DNA of 64,000 nt from Pseudisothecium myosuroides (Eukaryota; Streptophyta; Bryopsida; Hypnales; Lembophyllaceae), in NCBI GenBank assembly GCA_951799445.1, contig OX637293.1:12400001-12464000 (forward strand), read 5' to 3'. The stretch's first letter is position 1; every line of letters starts with the position of its first letter. A model generated the notes under the pieces. It had not been told where the DNA came from. It ran no database searches and saw only the letters and a program-made list of their open reading frames with translations. The position numbers and the translations under genes are program-made. Positions 1 to 10,890 of this stretch are shown here, in pieces.

Positions 1-210
1 CAATTGTAATGCGGCTAGGTCTTTTAAAATACCCCAGAATTTTTGGTTTTCCACTAGTTTGAAATCTACAATCTAATAGCTTGCAAAAGAACTGGAGCTA
101 CTGACTCCTACAGTCTATCCATAACATGTTGAAATGACATGGAATAAAAGCTTCTGTAGAGAAGTGCAAAGAAACAACGAAAAAAAACTACTCTGATCAC
201 CGGTACTTAC

Positions 211-3200
211 ACACCTGCAGATTTTCCAGAGCTCATATCCGCACTCATCGTTTGCCCGCCACTACTTATAAAGGCAGCCACCTTCACAGCCACTTGATTT
301 GCAGCAGTAACAGCCACAGTGGGAGGAACCAAAAGAGATTCAAACTGACCAAGAACCTGCAGACAAGTTTCCAGAGCAGCGCGCCGACCTCCTACAACTT
401 TTCTTTCCTTGACATCTCCAGATAAACTCTCGGGGTGCAGTTGCCCTTTCTCTTCTTCATCAATCACAATTCCTGATGCAATTGGCAAAATAGAGAGCAG
501 CATACACAAGCGAGATTCCACATGTGGATTTGGCCCTTCAAAAGACTCACGGTCCTGCACGATCATGAACCAAAAGAATAATCATTAGCAAGTCGTTAAT
601 TGAAAGGATCTTCGACTACACTTGGTCCCAAGCTCAAACCTGTATATGCAATACTACATTAGCAGTAACCTGCATGAACGAGTGCAAAACTAATGAGGTT
701 AATTTCAAGTGTCCATGTGGTGTAGAGCACCGACAAAAAACGCAACTCGAACTGAAGAATAATCATAAGAACTCGGTTGTAAGACAACATCATACCCTTT
801 TCACTAGGCGCAAAGCTGCTGTCCACAGCCCCAGAAATAAATCCACCCAGTTCGCATTATGTACAGACTGCATGGACTTCATTACATCTGCAACCAAGAC
901 ACACAATTTCATGTCGCGCTCAAAACATGCGCCGGCAAGCAGTTTTACTGACAAGCGAAACCTGTAGGGGGAGAGAGTGCTAACCAGCCAGAATATCTGC
1001 ATTGGATGTTGAACAAAGACGACGTCCTTCCATAGCAGCTTCCATGTAGATATCGAATGGAAGCCAAGGTGAACTGCAGCCCAGCCCACCTGCCACAAAT
1101 GTTACCATAACATTCTTGAGCAGCAGTGACATGGCACGTTTTGAGAACAGTACCAGTTAAAAGTGATTCAGAGTGAAGTGATGCCAAATCAGAGCACATC
1201 GGGCAAACTTAAAGCTCGGACATACTCTCAAATGTGAAGAGAATGGCTCATTGGCTCGAGGACCCCCCACTTGTTCAAATTGAGACCAACTTTGCAAAGC
1301 TCCAGGTCACAGGGATTCCTCTTCATGCTAGCTCAGAGAGTGCTCGGCAAGGTCTCTCTAGAATGTTCAGGAAAGCATGAGACAACAAGCCTAATAAAAA
1401 AAACTGAAAATGAGAGCACCGCAAAGAACAGAAAATACGAAATACACTACCTCCATTGCCGAAAGACCATGAACGAGATGAGATAGGCAGCAAAGACCGA
1501 ACGACTGGCATCTGCGTGGGGCGCCACTCCTGACGTAGGCCTTGTTGGATGGCCTTGGCTAATTGTCCCAAAGCCTCCATAGCCTCCTTGGGTGCCATTG
1601 ATGAAGGATCATTGGTCAGCGATTCCAGACGTTGCAACCTTTGCACAAATAAAGTCCATTGGTCCTGCCTGTCCCACCAGGCTCAATTCCGTTACCATAA
1701 TGCCAGTGCAAAATATTATGTCTCAATAGTTGGGAGGAGGAGGATTAGAGAGGAGGAGGGTTAGAACCCGTAATGCTAGCCTTCCTAATTGTACTTACAA
1801 CCAATGAGACAGAGCAAACTAAATATCAAGATCAAACGTAGTGCTGAAATTTGAAGTGAAATTTGAAAAAGCAGTGCTTTGATTGCTAGGACCTATTAGT
1901 AATTAGAATCGATGGCTGAAAATTGTAGGAAGGACAAACATAGCATGATCTTCAAGTAGGATCCTCCAGTTGAACATAATCCCATTGCAAATGGCATTTT
2001 TTACTTGCAACCAAAATCAGATCCTTGATACGCCTGGTAAGTACTAACCTATAAATTCGTTTCAATAAGCATGACCTTGATTGACATTACCTAGTCGGAT
2101 TCACAATACGCAGGAGTCAAACATTAAAATGGCTAAGAAAGCTGTGTTACTCACAAAATGGCTAAGAAAGCTGTGTTACTCACAAGTTCCGTCGAGCAAT
2201 TCGAAGCAGGCCTGCAGTGCGCTTGTTCTCCATGATTTTAGCCATGAGGTGCACTGCTGCCAAACTGTTATTCTTTCGCAGCTGCTCCAACCCCATTTCC
2301 AGCTTTTCATCATGACCAGCCACCCCTAAACCCCCCATCATTTGACTATGCATGGAGCCTTTGTTCGACATCCAGTCCTCATACACGGCCTCCGCCAGTC
2401 GTGCCACGAGAGCGAACAGAAAATGCACAATCACCACCCCTACCTCTGTTATTGGCGCGTCGGGAGTCTCAGATAATTGTAGAGCCTCGTCCACAGCCTT
2501 CACAATCCTGCACCAAACCAACAGCTATGAAAACTGTTGGTCCATTCTAAAGTGAAAAAAATTATCACTTGCTTAATTAACCCTAAAGAACCAATGATTC
2601 ATGGTTCTGTATTTGATAGACTATTTTGTACAAAAAAACTTTCAGTTGGAGCCAAAAGTCAAAATAAGTGAAGAACATTGCATGTGTTGGTCAAAGAACA
2701 AATAAAATATGACACATATCCTGCTTAAAATTGCTAAAGCAACCAAATTTGAACCTCTTGGTCCATAAGGGGTTGAAGGGGTTAACGAAAAGAGGAGATT
2801 TCAATTAATCACCTGTCCCGACAAGGCATGCTCTTGGTGGATGACAGACAAAAGGCGTAGGTGCTTGTCAGATTCAAGTACATTTTGTACATTTCAGGTT
2901 GCTGTTGGCGAGTGGATAGGATCCTACACATAAAAAAAAAACGGCACAGGAGAAAAACGTTCAATCGAGAAGCCATTAAAGACCGGAGTTTGCACTAAAA
3001 AAATTTACTGTTAGGACCACTTTAGATTGCACCTGTCGAAGCAATAAGCTTGAGATAACAAGAAAACCTATACCTCGATTGGTGCAAACAAATAAAGTTG
3101 TTCATTTGATTTCATTCTGATCTCATTTAGTTCAATGTCAACCTTGCACTAGCCTAAGTACCAAAAATGGGTATAACAGGTGACTTACATGGCCCCAATT

Positions 3201-4351
3201 TGGCATGTTAAAAATGTTGAGACAACAAGGTTTCTACTACCACTATAAGGTGGATTGAACACTCGTTACTTCATATGCATCATTAGGTGTCATCAATGTC
3301 GTGGATGGTTTTCTTCACCCATAGTTGCGCATGATATTGGTTCGAACTTTAAGCTCATTATTTCGCCCTAGTTGCACGCAAATTTTAACATGTTATTGCA
3401 CTCTTGCTGCTTCAACCTATGCAATTTAAGTGGCAGTTAGACAACATGATTCATACGAAAGCCCAGTGATCACACGGAGGCGTCTCTATCTAGCCAGGGA
3501 ATATCTAGCCAGTGTAACTAAAGGGAGACCGCCCATGATTCTCTCATTGCTGTTGCTAAAAGCTCCTTAAACAACTTAAGAGCGACATAGAGTGCTAAAA
3601 ATACTTGAGATTACAATACTTGAGATCTCCGAATTTCAAGCTACCTCTAGGAGGTGGATTGGACACTTGTTACTTCAAATGCTTCAGAAGGTGTCAAGAA
3701 CACAATGGATTATAGGCCACTATAGATTGCTAAATATACTTGAGATTACAGTACGTGTGATCTCAAGGTTTCAAGGTACCTCTTGGCGTTGGATTGGACA
3801 CTTGTTCCTTCAAATGCTTGAGAAGGTGTCATAAACACAACGGATTATGAATTATTCTAAGCTTGTTATCTCCTTAATACTTGCACATGATATTAGTTCA
3901 CATTTCAAGCTTATTGCATTGACCTGTGCAATCGAAAGTAGCCCTAATTTTAATGAAATCCAGTTCAAGGCAGACCGACCAAGAAAGTTCAAAAAATAAA
4001 ATCCGCTGACAAAGGAAGAAAATTAGTTTTTTTTTTAAAATGGGGGAAAGAGTGAGGGCCAGACCTGCTGGTGAGGAGAGCGAGCATATGAAGAGCGGAA
4101 ACCATCTGGCTGCACATGGCGTGCTGAATGTAACTCCAAAGCGTGGCCGCAGGGGGAGGACCCCCATGCGAGGAAGCATTGATGGACAGACAGTGCAGCA
4201 GCACCTGCGCCAGCTCGACGCTCGGCACTCCCAGCCCTTCCTCGTGGACGCACGTCAACACCTCCGTCCCCCACGTCAACGGGAACTCGTTCTGCGTCCA
4301 CGCTGCCTTCGTCACCTCCAGCAACGCCTTCCATGACGCCGACGCTTGCAT
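211..4351 (-). CDS. MED33: MED33 (REF4/RFR1-like) Mediator tail subunit, 5' part, partial at left edge
   Basis: Subunit of the plant Mediator tail module, nuclear, which links regulators to RNA polymerase II; in Arabidopsis its two paralogues repress phenylpropanoid genes. Exons read on the minus strand with GT-AG borders and consistent phase: 4065-4351, 2813-2923, 2184-2507, 1451-1668, 985-1089, 796-887 and 554 down to 215 or 211 (two competing donors, the latter with a GTAAGT consensus). These give about 492 codons of a protein usually near 1,300, so the remainder lies left of the window. Family landmarks: SWKALLEVTKAAW near the N-terminus, VPSVELAQVLLHC, IVKAVDEALQLSE, SPWLPFDIYMEAAMEGR, NANWVDLFLGLWTAALRLVK and PHVESRLCMLLSI. 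The start is the ATG at 4351; upstream in-frame codons are only GTG repeats. No frame break was found. Identification is by remembered family similarity. Confidence 0.88.
2126..2183. repeat. Perfect 29-bp tandem duplication at the MED33 exon 3 donor
   Basis: A 29-bp unit occurs twice back to back (2126-2154 and 2155-2183). It carries the GTGAGTAAC 5' splice site of exon 3, so the gene has two identical donors 29 bp apart. Use of the downstream donor would put an in-frame TGA right after the exon. Confidence 0.85.
2581..2772. mobile_element. Family P (TTAA-flanked) short decayed copy in MED33 intron 2
   Basis: Left end TTAA then CCCTAAAGAACC (2577 on); right end GGTCCATAAGGGG then TTGA/TTAA (to 2772-2785). 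These match the CCCCTAAAGGACC terminal repeats of the larger family P elements elsewhere in the window. The copy is only about 190 bp and lies wholly inside the intron. Confidence 0.55.
3590..3850. repeat. Approximately 130-bp imperfect tandem duplication in MED33 intron 1
   Basis: Two diverged units (about 3590-3718 and 3720-3850) share a stretch of the form TGGATTGGACACTTGTT..CTTCAAATGCTT..AAGGTGTC. A third, weaker match (3230-3310) shares the TGGATTGAACACTCGTTACTTC part. Nothing coding is apparent. Confidence 0.7.
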
Positions 4352-4650
4352 CGCAAACACCACCACCACCACCACCCGGCTAACTAACCCTAACTAAACC
4401 CCCCGTTCAATCTCAAACTCCTCTCCACATCACAAAAAAAAAAAAAACCGCTACTCAAACTTCCATTCCCGAAAGAAATCAAAACAACGCCCGATCAAAT
4501 CAAAAACCTCCGCCCTGCCTAGCTCCACAGAATGCGCCAATGTGCGCAACCCCTGATCTCTTCAAAGAGACATCACATTTGAAGCGCCGATCGGGCCGGG
4601 ATGTTGTTCCGGAATTGAATTAGTGCCGATTCCGAATGTTGACCCCACCG
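4352..4650 (-). promoter_or_regulatory. MED33 5' leader and proximal promoter with telo-box-like motif
   Basis: Upstream of the MED33 ATG, the sequence holds a CCA/CAC trinucleotide run (4361-4377), then a TAACCCTAACTAAACC tract at about 4384-4399, which resembles the plant telo-box found in leaders and promoters of growth-related genes. A poly-A run on the plus strand (4434-4445) follows. No transcription start can be fixed and no convincing TATA box was seen. Functional role is inference. Confidence 0.3.
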
Positions 4651-4963
4651 TGCTGTACAGCAGTAACTTATTAAGTCACCAAGGAGCCAGGACGGACGTA
4701 ATCCCTGTCTGTCTTTATTTGGAACCCTAGAAAATGAACCTGCGTCAGTCCCGAGAACTGTAGCTTAGGTTGCGAAAAACACTGCAAATGCAGACAAACT
4801 GAAGGCACTGTTCTGCAGCTTTGACCTACGGCTTCATTGACTTGGGATTACAGCCTTGGCGGTTCTCGAATCTCGATGCTTCTAGAAGGAGAACCTTCAG
4901 AGTTGTTGGAGTGGTCAGAGGGCGAGTCATCAGTTGGTTTCTACAGTGGATTTCTAGTTGACA

Positions 4964-6060
4964 GACTTCACTGGAGGTCTGGACTCTGGACTTCTGGAGT
5001 CATGAAGCTCTATATGCCCGGAGGTCCATAAAGTGACCAGTTACTACTGTGGTTGATTTGCAAGTGGGAGGAGTTTGACTTTATGACTTTTTTATTTTAT
5101 TTTTTAAGTAAATTAGTCTTGCAAGATAAATGGATTGATTGAGCCTTCTCGTGTAAGATTTGTGGTTTGGATCAGTGAAAGCATCGCCACCCTGCCAACA
5201 TGAGTGCCCCGGCAAATGGGTTGGCAGGCCCGGAAGTGTAGAGTCGACCCATCAGTTGCAGGTTTTGGATTTTGTCAACCCAGTGCCTAGGAAAAATCTC
5301 TCCCAACACATCAACTTGCAATCAACTTGGTAGACTTCACTAGAGGTCTAGAGACTTTGGAGTCATGAAGCTCTTTAGTCTTTATGCCCGGAGGTTCATA
5401 AAGTGACCATTTACTACTGTGGTTGATTTGCAAGTGGGAGGAGTTTGACTTTATGAATTCTTTATTTTAATTTTAGTAAATTATTAGTCTTGCAAGATAA
5501 ATGGATATTGAGCCTTCTCGTGTAAGATTTGTGGTTTGGATCAGTGAAAGCATCGCCACCCTGCCACCCTGCCCCAGCGAATGGATTGGCGTGCCCAGAA
5601 GCGTAGAGTCGACCCATCAGTTGTAGGTTTTGGATTTTGTCAACCCATGGCCCCCAGGAAAAATCTCTCCCAACACATCAACTTGCAATCAACTTGGCAG
5701 ACTTCACTAGAGGTCTGGAGACTTTGGAGTCATGAAGCTCTTTAGTCTTTATGCCTAGAGGTCCATAAAGTGACCATATACAATAGAACCTCTCTAATCT
5801 GATCGGTCTGGGACTAGTCTAACAGATTGGTTCATAGAGGTTTATTGACTTTTGGAGGGTCATTTTTAGTCACAGGCTTTGTTATGTGGCCCAGTCCGGG
5901 ACCGGTCTGACATGATTGGTTTACAGAGGTTTATCGACTTATAGAGGATTGACTTAGAGAGGTTCTACTGTACTATTGTAGTTGATTTGCAAGTGGGAGG
6001 AGTTTGACTTTGTGAATTTATTTATTTAGCCTCGAAAGATAAATGGAACTTGAGCCTTCT
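4964..6060. repeat. Tandem array of roughly 370-bp units, third unit interrupted
   Basis: Units start near 4964, 5335 and 5702. Each holds an AGTCATGAAGCTCT block, a CATAAAGTGACCA block and TTGATTTGCAAGTGGGAGGA, spaced 367-371 bp apart. The third unit resumes at about 5973 after a MITE and fades near 6060. A short open frame at 4837-5031 overlaps the first unit but has no recognisable homology. Confidence 0.85.
5781..5970. mobile_element. Emigrant/pogo-like MITE, 190 bp, TA target duplication
   Basis: The left end CAATAGAACCTCTCTAA and the inverse of the right end, CAGTAGAACCTCTCTAA, differ at one base. TA dinucleotides flank both sides (5779-5780 and 5971-5972). Removing the insert plus one TA restores the tandem unit (..GACCATATACTATTGTAG..). 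Ends of the type CAGTARAACCTCTATAA with TA are known from plant Emigrant/Lemi (pogo group) elements. It has no coding capacity. Confidence 0.8.
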
Positions 6061-7519
6061 TGTTTAACCCTAGAACGTTCCGATGTCCATATTCTGGATG
6101 ATGAAGGGAGGGCTTCTAAGTAGGCACTGTTTAGAACAATTAACTTCTCATTCATCCAATGTAGTACTTGAACCTTGAATAGCCACAACCTTCCTTAATG
6201 ATCAATAGATTGGAATTGCGGTAAATGACATTTGTGCACAAAGATATAAACAAAAATGTGCAAAAATTCAGAAAAGGATTGAGGCGTTAAGGGTCGGGTT
6301 AAGATTTGTGGTTGGAATCACTAAGGACAAACTTCCATGTTGAGTCGGAATTGGAAACAATCTTCAACTTTTTCGAAATCAACATTGCTTTTATCAAGTT
6401 TCAAGGTGTTTACACTTCCATTTGAATAGAGAGAAATTACATTTCAAGAGTAACCTTGTCTTGTTGTCAAACTAAAAGCAACCAAAGTTCAAGTTCAATG
6501 TTAAAATTAGTTTTCCAAGAATCGAAAAGTTATCTCCTCTACTTTTTGCCAATCAGCAATTTTGATTCTCTTCTTCCAAATATTGTATACTACTACGGAA
6601 AATTTTGAAAAATCCTTTGTCTTTTCTACAAAGTTTGGCCAATCTTTGTACATGGAATTCTCCCTTTGATAGATAGATATTGTAGATAGATATTACCCTT
6701 GAAAACTTTGATAACCAATGGGGCAAATTTTTTATATTCAGGTATAGAAATGGCATGAGGATTATTGGCTTAAATTGAACCTGACAGGATTTGGATTTTT
6801 CACCCCTGTGGTGATCTGCTTGGGTGATTGCACTTTTACTCTTATTTGCAATCTTTCACTATGATTTGACCCCCCCCCAAAAAAAGATTAATGGAATTTG
6901 CATACTACCCAAGCATTTCATCTTTTTTGTACCTTTGTAAAATTAGCTGTGAGGTTGTTGTTGTTGTTGTTTGAAACAAATGGATAATTCCCATTGATAA
7001 AAAGAAACAATACACAAAACTGGAGGACAAGACCTTGGCAAAAAAAATTTAGCTTTTCAACAACTCATTTTCAACCCAACCTTGATAAGCACCTACCAAC
7101 CTAATCAACACAATGAAGCCGGTACCACGTCAAGACGACAAGACACAAAGATCTGACTGAAACTGCAAGGAGATTGAGAAGCCGTAGGCTTCTCAAAAGC
7201 CAATGTTCATACTATCCATATGCGGATAGGTCTATCAAGGCTGACGAAACTAGAGTTTCATTATATGAAGGCGCCTACCTTAGGGAGAGCCAGGTTCTAT
7301 TGCATTTGCTTATGAGATCGCTCTCCAAAGAAATTAGTTTGACGTTTGACGTTTGACCTCTCAAAGAAGCTTCCTTCCTTGTCGAGGTATAATGCACACA
7401 ACTTTGTGGTCTTAAGCCATGCTACTTTCGCATGGTCAATGAACGCTTCTTAGAGCACTTGCATTACTTGTGAGTTTTGAAGTTGGAATCACTTAAGACT
7501 TTAAAAGCATCCATCTTAA
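6061..7519. other. Unassigned AT-rich spacer
   Basis: No gene, RNA or clear repeat was recognised. Open frames here are short and show no family resemblance. Only simple runs are seen: a C/A run near 6869-6886 and a TTG microsatellite near 6956-6972. Confidence 0.5.
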
Positions 7520-8108
7520 CCCCTAAAGGACCAAGTGTTTGTTCAACGTATGCACGAAATCTCGGGTAGGTTCCTATGAAGTCATTTTTAGTCAAATGTT
7601 CATGAAATTTGGACACAATGTACAAGTATGTGCCTCCTTCGTGAAAATCTAATTTTTTTTCCAATCGGGTGCCCAGATCAAAAGTTATGATGCCCTGAAC
7701 TTTTGGGCAGCTCAGGCAATTTGAGAATCTTTGGAGAATCTTTTGCAAAAAAGCTCATCAACTTTTGAAATTTGGCATGTATGTAACTAATAAAATATGG
7801 CATAAAATTGTCCAGAAAAAAACAAATTTTAATACTCAAATCACATTCTAAGAGTAGTCAAACTTTGTTAGCTATGTTGGGGCGGTTTCAAAAAAAAACA
7901 TTTTCTTCTAACTTCAAACGTTATAATCTTTCAATCCGCGCGGTCAAATGGGCTGAAATTTTTTCCACACTTTGGTAAAATACTTTACTTCAGTTTTGTA
8001 CGGTTGAAGTTTCAAAAAAAAGTTTCAATTTTCAGTTTTGAATAACGTACCAAAACCCCACAATTTTTAACAATGTCTCCCTAAATACCCCCCTCGGTCC
8101 TTTAGGGG
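7520..8108. mobile_element. Family P element, 589 bp, TTAA flanks
   Basis: TTAA (7516-7519) is followed by CCCCTAAAGGACC; the right end reads GGTCCTTTAGGGG followed by TTAA (8109-8112). Terminal repeats are perfect over 13 bp. A TTAA target and CCC-initial ends suggest piggyBac- or Kolobok-like mobilisation (family knowledge). There is no transposase reading frame; the frame at 7464-7748 is incidental. Confidence 0.8.
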
Positions 8109-8493
8109 TTAAATGTTCATTGTTGGTACACTGATGAATGCAATTGGCATATTGGAGAATTCTAATATTGGTTTAAATTAGCATACTTAAACAACACAAA
8201 TGACTGTGTTGGAGAATGCTTTTAAATCTTATTCAGTTTACAAAACTCCTACCTTACATCTTCAACAAACTTCAATTTGGAATAATCGTGGGAATAATAA
8301 CTATAATTTGGAATTGGCATATATGAAATGTCTATTTATTCACAGTTTCATTTATGTGATTGTATCTTTTGAGTACATTTTGACAAACTCACTCACTTGT
8401 GAAATGAAGTCACTTGTATAATGATTGATAATCCACCTCCTCCGCATATTTATATTTTTTGAGAAGTTGTTTTGAGAGCAACTAATATGGGAT

Positions 8494-8640
8494 ATTGACA
8501 TTGTACAAGTATCCGTATGTTGTTAGTATTAGTATGTCATATCCCGTATCAATATTCCATCTGTACATCATACCATATTAATATTCCATTCACAATATCC
8601 ATATCCATATATTTTATATTAGTGTTAGGTAATTGTATCG
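8494..8640. repeat. Degenerate CCATATC/ATATTCC simple-sequence tract
   Basis: Irregular repetition of CCATAT, ATATTCCAT and TATCCATA words over about 150 bp. A similar tract lies at 15990-16195. Confidence 0.5.
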
Positions 8641-9603
8641 GTATAAGTATCCATATTAATGTAATTTGGTTTTAGAAGACCAACGACAAAGGAAGGGGGT
8701 TCAAATTTTTTTCAAAGCCACAGAGATTTTCAAAAAAAAACTTGACCAATGGCTGAGATTTTTTGATGGAGGGGTTTCCAATTTTTCCCTTCCACATTAA
8801 CAACTATGGATTTTTGATTGAGAGGCCAAGTACAAGGATGCACGCATCTTTTTGTTACATTATAAAATCCATTAGTGTGCCATGTGTCGTTGTCACAACC
8901 AAAATAAAAGTACAATAATTTTAATTTGTAAAAACCTTAATATTCAATACTCCATATCTTTTATGAACAAAAGAGTGCAAGGACTTTGTTGTGGTGTTGA
9001 GAGGTTGTTGGAAATATAAGGCACCACACTTTGAAGGAGCATATCTTTGTGAGGATATTTCAAAATGATGCTTTTTTTGTGCTCAGTGAAAGGTAAGAGA
9101 GTTAAAAAATCTACCTCTAAAATTTCACTACATTCCAAGCATTTTTCAATTCATGGTGGAGCTTCCAATGCGCGGTGGTTACTAAAATGACAATATTTTA
9201 GTGTTTGTAAGAAAAACAAGAATGGGACACTTGTCTTTTCTTTGAGCTCTTTGAATCTACCCTCTTTGAGGTATATTTCACATTTTTTGAGGTGGGCAAG
9301 AATCACATTGGTTGGTTGACTTTTTAATTCATGCCCAAATTGACCCCTCAAAATGAGCTATAAACTACACTATACCACTTAACTTTGAAAATTTCCACAA
9401 GGCGGAATTTAACTCAAAATTTGATGAAACTACTGCCATTGAATTTATAACGCAATTTATTTTCTAGAAAGAATTTTTATTTCTTCTTAAAACTTAAAAT
9501 TTGAGAACGGGAAGCTCAAAAAAGAGGGAACGCGACCAGAAAATAGTCGCTTGGGTCATTTGAGGTTAAGAGGCCCTTCCCTAAGGGCAGAATTCCAAAA
9601 AAT
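8641..9603. other. Unassigned AT-rich spacer
   Basis: I see no gene or defined repeat. The segment near 8880-8910 (ACCAAAATAAAAGTA) resembles one near 27579-27595, suggesting a shared decayed repeat, but ends could not be set. Confidence 0.4.
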
Positions 9604-9867
9604 GCAGGACGTTAAATGTTGCCTTCAAAGGTGGGTCCAACAAGGAAAAATTTGGGGTTCTCCAGGGTAAACGTAAAAAATATATATATTGTGCCATTCT
9701 AGGGTATGTTGTAGACCCCTTCTAGCTAATTTGGGATCTTTGATTGCAAATATGAATTCAGAATTTGCAAAATTAAAATTTTGTGGCAAATAAAAAATTC
9801 CTGCGTTTTCCCGGGGTAAATTCGGCCCGCGGGGCCCCACCTTCGAAGGCAACATTTAGCGTCCTCC
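9604..9867. mobile_element. Mutator-type MITE candidate, 264 bp, 9-bp target duplication
   Basis: Long terminal inverted repeats: AGGACGTTAAATGTTGCCTT at the left, and the inverse of AAGGCAACATTTAGCGTCCT at the right, extending over about 30 bp. The 9-mer CCAAAAAAT flanks both sides (9595-9603 and 9868-9876). Nine-bp duplications with long inverted repeats are typical of Mutator-like elements. The TSD is A-rich, so chance partly weakens it. Confidence 0.6.
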
Positions 9868-10279
9868 CCAAAAAATCAGTGTCGTGAAAGTCAGGTGAAA
9901 GACAATATGCTGTGTGTGCTTGGATCCACTGTCATGACCACTTTAGAAGGTGTCTGGCAGACAAATGAACATAAGTAAACATTCTTGATTCCAACTGCGT
10001 CTTTTCTACCCCCAAGATTCCAAGAATCAGAACATTCTAAAAGTTATAAACTCCAATTGTGAAGGGACACGTGAGGACTACAGTACTACACCACTAGCAC
10101 CTCCAATAATTAAGTGCTGGAGCATGGATTTTATAATTGAATTGCAAAGTTTTGTTGTCTTTGGTGGGAGGCAAAAGAGCATTTTTGATTCTCATGGAAT
10201 GCATTTTTCGAACACCCTACAAATAAACTAATGAATTTCAATCAAATTGGTTACAACACATGACATAAGTCAAAGACTT
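9868..10279. other. Unassigned spacer
   Basis: No coding, RNA or repeat signal recognised. Confidence 0.4.
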
Positions 10280-10890
10280 AGGGCCTCTTCATATGTATCG
10301 GTGGGTGGGGAAACTTTACATGGAGTGCTACAAGTGAAAATAGCAATTGCGCTTTCATGTGGACCCGGTGGATGGAGAGGGATACAATAAGAATGTCACG
10401 CGTGTTAGATTCCCTCAAGATTGACTAATCTTCACCAATGGGATTGTTGACCGACATCGATGAAGCTTCAACCTCGGCTTTCCCGCTTGCCCACCCCGGC
10501 AAGACAATCAGTGAAGCCTATTTTGTCTGTAGTTTGGACTGTAGTGGCCCGATTGCCCATTGGACTTACATGTAAGCTGAACCTAATTTAGGGCCTCTTT
10601 ACATGCATCGACGGATGGAGAAACTTCATAGGAAGTAGTACAGGTGAAAATAGTGATTGCACTTTCATATGAACCCGGTGGGTGGGGAGGGATACAATAA
10701 GAATGCCAATCGTATAAGATTCTTTCAAGATTGACTAGCCTCCACCAATGGGATTGTCCATCAATTTAGTTAAAAGAACTCCTTTTTTGCTTGTCCACCT
10801 CGACAAAACAATCAATTGAGTGAATTTTGTCTTGTTGCTTGGATTAGGCAGTTTTCTGCTCACCAAGCTAGCATATAAGCCTGCCCTTAG
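10280..10890. repeat. Dimeric repeat, two units about 310 bp apart (MITE-like ends)
   Basis: Unit 1 (from about 10280) and unit 2 (from about 10590) both begin TTAGGGCCTCTT and share AAAATAG..ATTGC..CTTTCATRTG, GGGATACAATAAGAATG and AAGATTGACTA blocks. The array closes near 10890 with GCCCTTAG, a weak inverse of the start. This is consistent with a tandem pair of a GGGCC-ended MITE, but target duplications were not resolved. Confidence 0.6.

Noticed and set aside
674..1199. Plus-strand 97-codon and minus 84-codon frames
   Set aside because: Shadows of MED33 exons and introns; the true frame is set by splice phase and family similarity.
4035..4397. Frames of 84-99 codons overlapping MED33 exon 1
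   Set aside because: GC-rich exon 1 leaves all frames open; only the frame with SWKALLEVTKAAW fits the family.
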